This document shows positions 54,112 to 61,500 of a stretch of 64,000 nucleotides of DNA, in pieces. Source of the stretch: Gammaproteobacteria bacterium HGW-Gammaproteobacteria-13 (GTDB lineage: Bacteria > Pseudomonadota > Gammaproteobacteria > Pseudomonadales > Pseudomonadaceae); the NCBI GenBank assembly GCA_002840155.1, contig PGZH01000008.1:310001-374000 (forward strand). Reading direction: 5' to 3'. A program made the translations under genes and the position numbers. Under the pieces are notes generated by a model, which saw only the letters and a program-made list of their open reading frames with translations, made no database searches and had not been told where the DNA came from. Position 1 is the stretch's first letter. Each line of letters opens with the position of its first letter.

Positions 54112-55046
54112 GTGGCCAGCAGCACTGGGCCGGGCAGCGTGAGCGCGGCAGTTTTATCCTGATGAAATTCACCGCCTGGCTGGCGCGCCTGCTCGGCCGC
54201 CGGCTGATCAGCCCGCTGCTGTACCTGATCGTGCTGTATTTCTACCTGTTCGGCGCCAAGGCGCGGCGTAGCATCCGCCAGTACCAACGCAACCTAGCCA
54301 ACTGGAGCGGCCGCACAGAGTTGCAACCGACCCGGCACAGCGTGTTCCGCCACTTTATGAGCTTCGCCGACACCCTGCTGGACAAGCTCGACGTGTGGAA
54401 CGGCAAGCTCGGCCTGGAACAGGTGACCCTGATCGACCCAGGCAATGCCTGCGCTCAGCTGCACCAGCAAGGCCGTGGCCAGATGCTGGTGGCCGCGCAC
54501 CTGGGCAATCTGGAAGTCTGCCGCGCCCTGGCCGAACTCGGCGAGCAGGTGACGATGAACGTGCTGGTGCACACCAAACACGCCGAACAGTTCAACCGCC
54601 TGCTCGGCGAGGCCGGTGCCACCCACCTGCGCCTGATTCAGGTCAGTGAACTGGACGCGGCAATCATGCTGCAATTGTCCGAGCGTCTGGAGCGCGGCGA
54701 ATGGCTGGCGATTGCCGGTGACCGCGTACCGCTCAAGGGCAGCCGCAAGGTCAGCGTGGACTTCCTCGGCAAGCCCGCCCCCTTCCCGCAAGGCCCGTGG
54801 CTGCTGGCCGGGCTGCTGCAATGCCCGGTCAACCTGATTCACTGCCTGAAAATAGACAAACGCTATCAGGTGATCATCGAACCCTTCGCCGAGCGCCTGC
54901 ACTGGAAGCGCAGCGAACGGGATGAGGTGATCCGCCACTGGACCCAGCGCTACGCCGACCAACTCGCGCAACGCTGCCTGGATGCGCCCCTGCAATGGTT
55001 CAATTTCTACCCGTTCTGGAATGAAGATGACGACAAATCAGCCTGA
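54108..55046 (+). CDS. LpxL/HtrB-like acyltransferase (APE cluster)
   Basis: A 312-residue acyltransferase of the lipid A late-acyltransferase family. An N-terminal hydrophobic segment (PLLYLIVLYFYLFG, about 28-45) is followed by LVAAHLGNLEVCRAL near residue 128, the H-x4-E catalytic motif, and GDRVPLKGSRKVSVDFLGKP near residue 205. It should acylate a membrane-bound acceptor from acyl-ACP. Its ATG overlaps the GT2 stop (ATGA), as expected for a pair that is one protein in related clusters. It overlaps the ammonia-lyase gene by 20 bases. Confidence 0.85.
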   Translation: MSGQQHWAGQRERGSFILMKFTAWLARLLGRRLISPLLYLIVLYFYLFGAKARRSIRQYQRNLANWSGRTELQPTRHSVFRHFMSFADTLLDKLDVWNGKLGLEQVTLIDPGNACAQLHQQGRGQMLVAAHLGNLEVCRALAELGEQVTMNVLVHTKHAEQFNRLLGEAGATHLRLIQVSELDAAIMLQLSERLERGEWLAIAGDRVPLKGSRKVSVDFLGKPAPFPQGPWLLAGLLQCPVNLIHCLKIDKRYQVIIEPFAERLHWKRSERDEVIRHWTQRYADQLAQRCLDAPLQWFNFYPFWNEDDDKSA

Positions 55047-56568
55047 TCCCATCGTGTTTGGCGAACGCCCCCTGAGCATCGAGCAGGTTGTCGCCCTGGC
55101 CAGCCGCAGCGCCCCGGCGCAGCTGCAGAGCGATGCCGCCTACCGCGAAAAAATCGCCAAGGGCGCGCGTTTCCTCGACAGCCTGCTGGACAAGGAAGGC
55201 GTGATCTACGGCGTCACCACCGGCTACGGCGACTCCTGCGTGGTGGCCGTGCCGCTGCATCAGGTCGAGGCGCTGCCGCGTCACCTCTACACCTTCCACG
55301 GCTGCGGCCTGGGCAAATTGCTGGATGAAGCCAGCACCCGCGCCGTGCTGGCCGCGCGCTTGCAGTCGCTGTGTCAGGGCGTCTCCGGGGTGCGCGTCGA
55401 GCTGCTCGAACGCCTGCAGGCGTTTCTCGAATTTGATGTGCTGCCGCTGATTCCGGAAGAAGGCTCGGTGGGCGCCAGCGGCGATCTGACGCCGCTGTCC
55501 TATGTCGCCGCCACCCTCAGCGGTGAACGCGAAGTGATGTTCAAAGGTGAGCGCCGCAGCGCCGCCGACGTGCACAAGGAACTCGGCTGGACGCCGCTGA
55601 CCCTGCGCCCGAAAGAAGCCCTGGCGCTGATGAATGGCACCGCAGTGATGACCGCCCTGGCCTGCCAGGCTTATTCGCGCGCCGATTACCTGCTCAAGCT
55701 GGCCACGCGCATCACCGCGCTTAACGTGGTGGCGCTGGAAGGCAATCCGGAGCACTTCGACGAGCGTCTGTTCGCCGCCAAGCCGCACCCGGGGCAAATG
55801 CAGGTCGCCGCCTGGCTGCGCCAGGACCTGGCCATCGACGCGCCGACCGCGCCGCTGCACCGCCTGCAGGACCGCTACTCGCTGCGCTGCGCGCCCCATG
55901 TACTCGGCGTGCTGGCCGACAGCCTGGGTCTGCTGCGCCAGTTCATTGAAACCGAACTGAACAGCGCCAACGACAACCCGCTGATCGACGCCGAAGCCGA
56001 GCGCGTGCTGCACGGCGGGCACTTCTACGGCGGGCATATCGCCTTCGCCATGGACAGCCTGAAAAACCTGGTGGGCAACGTCGCCGACCTGCTCGACCGC
56101 CAGCTCGCCCTGCTGGTCGACACCCGCTACAACCACGGCCTACCGAGCAACCTGTCCGGCGCACCGAGCGTCAGCGCCATGATCAACCACGGCTTCAAGG
56201 CCGTGCAGATCGGCACCAGCGCCTGGACCGCCGAAGCGTTGAAAAACACCATGCCGGCCAGCGTGTTCTCGCGCTCCACCGAATGCCACAACCAGGACAA
56301 GGTGAGCATGGGCACCATCGCCGCCCGCGATGCCCTGCGCAGCCTGGAGCTGACCGAACAGGTCGCAGCCGCCACCCTGCTGGCCGCCAACCAGGGCGTG
56401 TGGCTGCGTCAGCGCGACGGCAAGAACGATATCCCGGCTCCAGTTGCCGCCATGCGTGAACAGCTGGCCGTGGACTTCCACCCGGTAATCGAAGACCGCG
56501 CCCTGGAAGCCGAGCTGCGTCTGTGCCTGGTGCGCATCCGCGCGCAGCATTGGAGGCTATATGCGTAG
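55027..56568 (+). CDS. Aromatic amino acid ammonia-lyase (HAL/TAL family) in APE cluster
   Basis: A 513-residue ammonia-lyase. The MIO-forming triad A150-S151-G152 is intact in SVGASGDLTPLSYVA. The catalytic tyrosine lies in YGVTTGYG (Y61), and NSANDNPLID near residue 310 is normal. At the substrate-selectivity position, where tyrosine lyases have His-Leu and many HAL-like proteins His-Ser/Ala-type pairs, this protein has His91-Gly92 (FHGCGLG). In this operon it probably makes a (hydroxy)cinnamate starter for the aryl polyene, not urocanate. ATG 55027 has GGA six bases upstream; ATG 55021 is also possible. Confidence 0.88.
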   Translation: MTTNQPDPIVFGERPLSIEQVVALASRSAPAQLQSDAAYREKIAKGARFLDSLLDKEGVIYGVTTGYGDSCVVAVPLHQVEALPRHLYTFHGCGLGKLLDEASTRAVLAARLQSLCQGVSGVRVELLERLQAFLEFDVLPLIPEEGSVGASGDLTPLSYVAATLSGEREVMFKGERRSAADVHKELGWTPLTLRPKEALALMNGTAVMTALACQAYSRADYLLKLATRITALNVVALEGNPEHFDERLFAAKPHPGQMQVAAWLRQDLAIDAPTAPLHRLQDRYSLRCAPHVLGVLADSLGLLRQFIETELNSANDNPLIDAEAERVLHGGHFYGGHIAFAMDSLKNLVGNVADLLDRQLALLVDTRYNHGLPSNLSGAPSVSAMINHGFKAVQIGTSAWTAEALKNTMPASVFSRSTECHNQDKVSMGTIAARDALRSLELTEQVAAATLLAANQGVWLRQRDGKNDIPAPVAAMREQLAVDFHPVIEDRALEAELRLCLVRIRAQHWRLYA

Positions 56569-56986
56569 CAAAGGGGTATTGCAGGCGGAAATCGAACTGC
56601 AGGTGCCGTTCTTCGATGTCGACATGATGGAAGTGGTCTGGCACGGCCACTACGTCAAATACTTCGAAGAGGCGCGCTGCGCCCTGCTCGACAAGCTCGG
56701 CCACAACTACGTGCAGATGCGCGACGCCGGCTACGCCTGGCCGGTGATCGACCTGCAGCTGCGCTATATCCGCGGCGCGCAGTTCGGCCAGAAGATCATC
56801 GTCCGTGCCGATCTGGTGGAGTGGGAAAACCGCCTAAAGATCAACTACCTGATCACCGATGCCGCCAGCGGCGAGCGCATGACCCGTGGCAGCAGCGTGC
56901 AGGTGGCGGTGGAAATCGCTACGCGGGAGATGCAATTTGCTTCGCCCAAGGTGTTGATCGAAGCCGTTGAGAAGGTGCTGGCGTGA
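56561..56986 (+). CDS. Acyl-CoA/ACP thioesterase (4HBT family)
   Basis: A 141-residue hot-dog thioesterase. The motif FFDVDMMEVVWHGHYVKYFEEAR (residues about 17-39) follows the YbgC/4-hydroxybenzoyl-CoA thioesterase pattern, with D19/D21 and the H-G-H turn. The rest is a typical double-strand/helix fold. It probably releases or proofreads acyl-ACP intermediates of the pathway. It overlaps the ammonia-lyase by eight bases. After it the operon has a 390-base repeat-filled gap. Confidence 0.85.
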   Translation: MRSKGVLQAEIELQVPFFDVDMMEVVWHGHYVKYFEEARCALLDKLGHNYVQMRDAGYAWPVIDLQLRYIRGAQFGQKIIVRADLVEWENRLKINYLITDAASGERMTRGSSVQVAVEIATREMQFASPKVLIEAVEKVLA

Positions 56987-57020
56987 ACAGGCTTTGGGCC
57001 GGGTTAAGCCGCGGGCTCAG

Positions 57021-57378
57021 CTCCGTAGGTTGGGTTGAGCTTTGCGATACCCAACGCGGTGTTTTGGGAACTGTCTTTGCTAACCGGTTTCGTCCTGTCG
57101 GACGAGTTACTTTCTCTTTGCGCGCGCAAAGAGAAAGTAACCAAAGAGAAAGCGCGCCCCACATCCGGGTCTCGCTACGCTCGACTTCCCTCGCTCCATC
57201 CCTGCTCCAGGGGCACGCTGCGAAGGGCCATCCCTGGCCCATCGCAGCTCTCGCGGCATCCATGCCGCTCACCCCCTTACACAGGGATTCCACTCGGCCT
57301 CCTGAGGGGACCCCAAGTCCTGGCCCGACTGGCATCGTCCAAGTTTTATTACTGCGTTGGCATAACCTCGTAGCCCGG
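57021..57378. repeat. Repeat-filled gap between the thioesterase and LolA-like genes
   Basis: This gap holds no credible gene. It starts with CGTAGGTTGGGTTGAGC and a short pair GTTGGGT (57029) / ACCCAAC (57049), the same repeat family as at 53271. A perfect 36-base palindrome follows at 57106-57141 (arms GTTACTTTCTCTTTGCGC and complement). After it, the CAAAGAGAAAG motif appears again and then unfamiliar repeat-like sequence up to the REP at 57370. The block resembles repeats I associate with other Pseudomonas genomes. Confidence 0.6.
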
Positions 57379-57436
57379 ATGAAATCCGGGGAGCGTTCTC
57401 CGACCTTACACCGCTCCCGGATTGCATCCGGGCTAC
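57370..57436. repeat. REP element overlapping the LolA-like gene start
   Basis: GTAGCCCGGATG (57370-57381) pairs with CATCCGGGCTAC (57425-57436); an inner pair (GGGGAGCG / CGCTCCC) extends the stem. The GTAGCCCGGATGAAATCCGGG form is a well-known Pseudomonas REP type. The ATG inside its left arm is the best available start for the next gene. Confidence 0.85.
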
Positions 57437-58008
57437 TGCTGCTCCTGCTTCTGACACCGAGAACTTACGCCTTCGACCTCGACCAACTCAGCGCCCAGCT
57501 GGCCAAGCCCGCCGTGGTACGCGGCCCGCTAATCCAGGAAAAGCACCTGCGCGCCCTGCCACAGCCGCTGACCAGCCGTGGCCAGTTCGTCCTAAGCCGC
57601 GACCTCGGCCTGCTCTGGCAGCTGCAAAGCCCGCTCAAGCAGGATTACCGCATAAACAGCCAGGGCATCGCCAAACGCACGCCCAGCGGCTGGCAACAGC
57701 AACCAGGCCAGGATGTCGCTGCCCAGCAGAGCCGGCTGTTTCTCGCCGTGCTCAAGGGCGACCATAGCGGCCTGTCCAAAGATTTCCAGCTGCAACTGAG
57801 TGGCACTGCCGAGGCCTGGCAACTGCGTCTGGTGCCGAACTCGGTACTGCTCAAGCAGATTTTCAGCCGCATCCAGATCGACGGCGGCGCGCTGGTGCAG
57901 CGCATCGAGCTGCATGAAACCCAGGGCGACCACAGCGTGCTGCGCTTGCCGGAAAGCCAGGCCGGCGCTGCCTTGACTGAGCAGGAGCAACGCGACTTTG
58001 CCCAGTGA
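57379..58008 (+). CDS. LolA-like outer-membrane lipoprotein carrier (APE cluster)
   Basis: From ATG 57379 a protein of 209 residues, the usual size for LolA-like proteins of aryl-polyene clusters. A leader with a hydrophobic stretch (ASGLLLLLLLTP) ends in TYAFDLDQLSAQLAKP, with likely cleavage after TYA. The mature part has EKHLRALPQPLTSRGQFVLS and LLWQLQSPLKQDYRI, typical LolA-family strands. It probably carries the lipid pigment across the periplasm. The first ~18 residues are encoded by a REP element, so the native start may have been lost or replaced. The frame stays open upstream to a GTG at 56983, but that part encodes repeat sequence. Confidence 0.72.
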   Translation: MKSGERSPTLHRSRIASGLLLLLLLTPRTYAFDLDQLSAQLAKPAVVRGPLIQEKHLRALPQPLTSRGQFVLSRDLGLLWQLQSPLKQDYRINSQGIAKRTPSGWQQQPGQDVAAQQSRLFLAVLKGDHSGLSKDFQLQLSGTAEAWQLRLVPNSVLLKQIFSRIQIDGGALVQRIELHETQGDHSVLRLPESQAGAALTEQEQRDFAQ

Positions 58009-60352
58009 ACGCTGGCTGCCGCGCGGCTTTCTGCTGCTGCTCGCCGCCCTGCTGGCGCTCGCCGCCTGGCAGTGGCGGGGCGGCCCGCCCGTCGCGGCAG
58101 ACATGCTCGCGCTATTGCCAGCCGGCAGCGGCGACGCCCTGGTGCAGCAGGCCGAGCAACGTATGCAGGAGCCGCTCAATCGCGACCTGTTGCTGTTGAT
58201 TGGCCACCCGCAGCGCGACCAGGCGATTGCCCTGGTGCAGCAGGTTGGCGAGCAGTGGCGCGACAGCGGGCGCTTCGCCCAGGTGCAGTGGAGCGTCGAC
58301 AGCGACCTCGCGGCGCTGCGCGACTACCTGCGCAGCAACCGCCTGGCCCTGCTGCCAACTGCGGATCGCCAGCTGTTGCTGGAGCAGCCGCAACAACTGA
58401 TCGAACAACGCGCCGCCCAGCTGTTCGACACCTTCGCCGGTTTCAGCCTGCTGCCCATCGAACAGGATTGGCTGGGCTTTGGCGTACGCGCGCAACAGGC
58501 GCTGAATCCCGGCAGCCGCATCCAGGCCGACCTGAGCAGCGGCGCACTGCTGCTGGAAGAGCCCGGCATGACCTGGGCCCTGCTGCGCGCCAGCGCCCAG
58601 GGCAGCGCCTTCGATATGCAGGAGCCGCCGCTGATTGCCGCACAGGTCGCCGCTACCCGTGCACAGATCGAAACAGCCGGCGGCCAACTGCTGGCGGCCG
58701 GTGGCGTGTTGTATGCGGCAGCCGGCCAGGCCAAGGCCACCCGCGAGATCAGTCTGATTGGCGGTGGCGCCACACTCGGCACCCTGCTGCTGTTGCTGCT
58801 GGCATTTCGCCGCGTGCGGGTGCTGGTCAGTCTGCTGCCGATTGGCATAGCGCTACTCGCCGGCTGCACCGCCTGCGTACTGGCGTTTGGTCAGATCAAC
58901 GCCCTGACCCTGGTATTGGGTGCCAGCCTGGTCGGGGTCGCTGCCGATTACCCGCAACACTATTTGAGTAAAAGCTGGAGCAACGCCGCAGGCGCAGACG
59001 GCTGGAGCAGCTGGGGCGCGCTGCGCGCCACTTTGCCGGGCCTGAGCCTGAGCCTGGGCACCAACCTGATTGGTTACCTGGCCCTGGCCTTTACCCCGTT
59101 TCCGGCGCTGACCCAGGTCGCGCTGTTCTCCGCCGCCGGGCTGATTGCCGCTTATCTGTGCTCGGTATGCCTGCTGCCGGCCTGGCTGCGCGGCCTACAA
59201 CTAAGCCCATCACCGCAGCTGCTGAGCTTTAGCCAACGCCTGCTGACCGGTCGGGCACGTCTGCTGGGCAAAGTCGGTAGCGCGCCGCTGCTGGCGTTAC
59301 TCCTGCTGTTTTGTGCAGGAGGCCTGTGGCAACTGCATACACAAAATGACCTGCGCCAGTGGTTGGGCCAGGAGCCCGAGCTACTGGCCGAAGCCCAACG
59401 CATCGCTGAGCTGACCGGCCAGCAGCCCACCAGCCAGTTCTTTCTGGTCCGTGCCGCTAACCCGCAGCAACTGCTGGAACGCCAGGCCGCGCTAAGCCTG
59501 CGTCTGGATCAGGCAGTGCAAAACGGTCAGTTGCGTGACTACCGCGCCCTGAGCCAACTGGTCGCCCCCGACAGTCAGCTGCAGGAATTGCGCGCGGCAC
59601 TAAGCGAACTGCCGCAGCACTGGCAACCCCTGCTCGATCTGGGCATTGCGCCGGCCGCGCTGCACAGCGAACTGCTGGAGCTGCAACAGAACAACCAGGC
59701 GAGCCTGGAACAAGCCTTGGCCAGCCCCCTGGGTGAGGCCTGGCGACCGCTATGGCTGGGTGCTTATAGCAAGAACGGGGCAGATGGCGTGGCCGGGCTG
59801 GTCAGCCTGCAGGGACTCAGCAATAGCAGCGAACTCCAGCCGCTGGTCGAGGGCTTGCCAGGGGTGCAGCTGGTGGATCGAATCAGCGAACTCAACGCAC
59901 TGTTTAGCGCCACCCAACTTAGCGCTGCAGAGTTAAAACTCATATCCAGCATCGCGATCCTGTTACTGCTGTGCCTGCCGTTCGGCCTCGGCGGCGCATT
60001 GCGGGTGGTCTGCCTGCCGCTGCTGGCGGCATTGGCGGCGCTGGCCTGTCTGGGTTGGCTGGGCCAACCGCTGACGCTGTTCAGCCTGTTCGGCCTGCTG
60101 TTGATCACCGCCATCGGCGTCGATTACGCCATTCTGATGCGCGAGAACATCGGCGGGCCGGCGGTCAGCCTGCTCGGCACCCTGCTCTCGGCGCTGACCA
60201 GCTGGCTGTCGTTCGGCTTGCTGCTGATCAGCGACACCCCGGCGATTGCCAACTTTGGCCTGGCGATCAGCCTTGGTCTGCTGTTCTGCTTTCTGCTCGC
60301 GCCCTGGGCTGGCACCCGGCAAGCCACAGCTAACCAGGCGCAAACGATATGA
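57998..60352 (+). CDS. MMPL/RND-family exporter (APE cluster)
   Basis: A 784-residue RND-type exporter of the MMPL group. After an N-terminal membrane segment (FLLLLAALLALAAW) comes a periplasmic domain (about 30-245). A block of membrane helices follows, with LVLGASLVGVAADYPQHY near residue 305 carrying the proton-relay D-Y motif. A second periplasmic domain and a second block with LFGLLLITAIGVDYAILMREN near residue 695 carry the equivalent motif. The duplicated plan and the GVDYAI/GVAADY pairs are typical of the exporters in these clusters. It probably moves the pigment lipid toward the outer membrane together with the LolA-like protein. The start is TTG 57998, overlapping the LolA-like gene by 11 bases. 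Confidence 0.88.
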   Translation: MPSERWLPRGFLLLLAALLALAAWQWRGGPPVAADMLALLPAGSGDALVQQAEQRMQEPLNRDLLLLIGHPQRDQAIALVQQVGEQWRDSGRFAQVQWSVDSDLAALRDYLRSNRLALLPTADRQLLLEQPQQLIEQRAAQLFDTFAGFSLLPIEQDWLGFGVRAQQALNPGSRIQADLSSGALLLEEPGMTWALLRASAQGSAFDMQEPPLIAAQVAATRAQIETAGGQLLAAGGVLYAAAGQAKATREISLIGGGATLGTLLLLLLAFRRVRVLVSLLPIGIALLAGCTACVLAFGQINALTLVLGASLVGVAADYPQHYLSKSWSNAAGADGWSSWGALRATLPGLSLSLGTNLIGYLALAFTPFPALTQVALFSAAGLIAAYLCSVCLLPAWLRGLQLSPSPQLLSFSQRLLTGRARLLGKVGSAPLLALLLLFCAGGLWQLHTQNDLRQWLGQEPELLAEAQRIAELTGQQPTSQFFLVRAANPQQLLERQAALSLRLDQAVQNGQLRDYRALSQLVAPDSQLQELRAALSELPQHWQPLLDLGIAPAALHSELLELQQNNQASLEQALASPLGEAWRPLWLGAYSKNGADGVAGLVSLQGLSNSSELQPLVEGLPGVQLVDRISELNALFSATQLSAAELKLISSIAILLLLCLPFGLGGALRVVCLPLLAALAALACLGWLGQPLTLFSLFGLLLITAIGVDYAILMRENIGGPAVSLLGTLLSALTSWLSFGLLLISDTPAIANFGLAISLGLLFCFLLAPWAGTRQATANQAQTI

Positions 60353-61500
60353 GCATCGCCCTGGCCTGGTTGGCGCTGCTCGCACTCTTTGCTCTGGTGA
60401 CCTGGCTGGGCAAACGCCTGCGCTTGATCCCGATTGTCAGCCAATTGCTGCTGGCCACCCTGGGCCTGCCGCTGCTGATGCTATGGACCACGCCACTGGG
60501 CTTCGGCGCCCGCGAACTGCTCGCACCGCTGTGGCTGGAACCCTTGTATGGGGTGGCCTTCTGTCTGTTGCTCGGGCATATCCTCAGCGATGTGGTTGAT
60601 CTGCAGCTGGAGCCGGGCAGCCTGCAGATCGCCCTGCCGAGTTTCTTTGTGCCGTTCTTCTGCGGCCTGGCCTGCGCGGTCTGGCTGCTGCCGGAGCAAG
60701 GCCTGCTGGCCGATATTGCCGTGGGCCTGCTGTTTGCCCTGACCGCCATTCCGGTACTGTTTCTCTACCTGCAGCACCTGGGCTACCCGGTGGCCAAGAT
60801 TCGCCAGCTGCTGCAGGCGGCGATCATCATGGATTTACTGTGCTGGCTGATCTTTGGCCTGGCCCAGGGCAGCAGCGACCCGGCGACCCTGCTCTGGCCG
60901 CTGCTGGCCGCCAGCCTGCCGCTGCTGCTAAAGCTGCTGCCGTTGCGTTCGGCGTGGCTCAATGGCAGCTGCTTTCTCGCCCTGCTGCTGGTGATGCAGC
61001 AACTGCACCTGAATGCCCTGGTATTCGGCATCGCCTACCTGCTGCTGCTCACCGCCCTGCGTCTGCCTTTGCGCCTGCCGCTACCCGCCGGGGTGCTGCG
61101 CTGGCTGCAAACCTGGCTGGCGGTGCCGCTGATTCTGGCTTTTGGCCTGCTGCAGATCGACTGGCACGACGCCTGGCTGGAGTATTCTGCCTGGCAGTTC
61201 GGTGCGTTGTTGTTGCTACCAATCATCAGCAAACTGGCCGGCAACTGGCTGGGCCTGAGCTGGGCCGCCGGGCAGCTGCGCGCCTATGCTGGGCAGTGGC
61301 GCGAAAGCCTGCTGTTGAATACCCGCGGCCTGACTGAAATCATCTTTCTCAATCTGCTGCTGCAACAGCAGATAATCAGCCCGGCGCTGTATTTCGCCCT
61401 GATGCTGATGGGCCTGATCTCGACCCTGTTACCGGCCCTGGCCGGTGCTTACCCACAAGCAGCCAAGCATGAGGCAAGAAGCCGCTATGAAGTCTCTTGA
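60349..61500 (+). CDS. CPA2-type cation/proton antiporter-like membrane protein in the APE operon
   Basis: A 383-residue membrane protein with about 11-12 hydrophobic segments. It ends in a stretch close to CPA2 antiporters: NTRGLTEIIFLNLLLQQQ near residue 325, then ISPALYFALMLMGLISTLLP. In KefB/NhaS-like CPA2 proteins the same NTRG-L-x-E signature occurs. The N-terminal half has QLLLATLGLPLL and FALTAIPVLFLYLQHLG. It lacks the RCK domain of KefB. It is translationally coupled to the exporter (ATGA overlap) and to the flavoprotein gene. A role in driving export or adjusting local pH is speculative. Confidence 0.65.
   Translation: MSIALAWLALLALFALVTWLGKRLRLIPIVSQLLLATLGLPLLMLWTTPLGFGARELLAPLWLEPLYGVAFCLLLGHILSDVVDLQLEPGSLQIALPSFFVPFFCGLACAVWLLPEQGLLADIAVGLLFALTAIPVLFLYLQHLGYPVAKIRQLLQAAIIMDLLCWLIFGLAQGSSDPATLLWPLLAASLPLLLKLLPLRSAWLNGSCFLALLLVMQQLHLNALVFGIAYLLLLTALRLPLRLPLPAGVLRWLQTWLAVPLILAFGLLQIDWHDAWLEYSAWQFGALLLLPIISKLAGNWLGLSWAAGQLRAYAGQWRESLLLNTRGLTEIIFLNLLLQQQIISPALYFALMLMGLISTLLPALAGAYPQAAKHEARSRYEVS

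Noticed and set aside
55027-56568. Assignment as the histidine-catabolism enzyme HutH
   Set aside because: No hut genes are near, the gene is coupled to aryl-polyene genes, and the selectivity pair is His-Gly.
56983-57378. Long open frame from GTG 56983, overlapping the thioesterase stop, that joins the LolA-like gene in frame
   Set aside because: The extra 132 residues would be encoded by repeat elements and have no LolA similarity or signal peptide position; the frame is open by chance.
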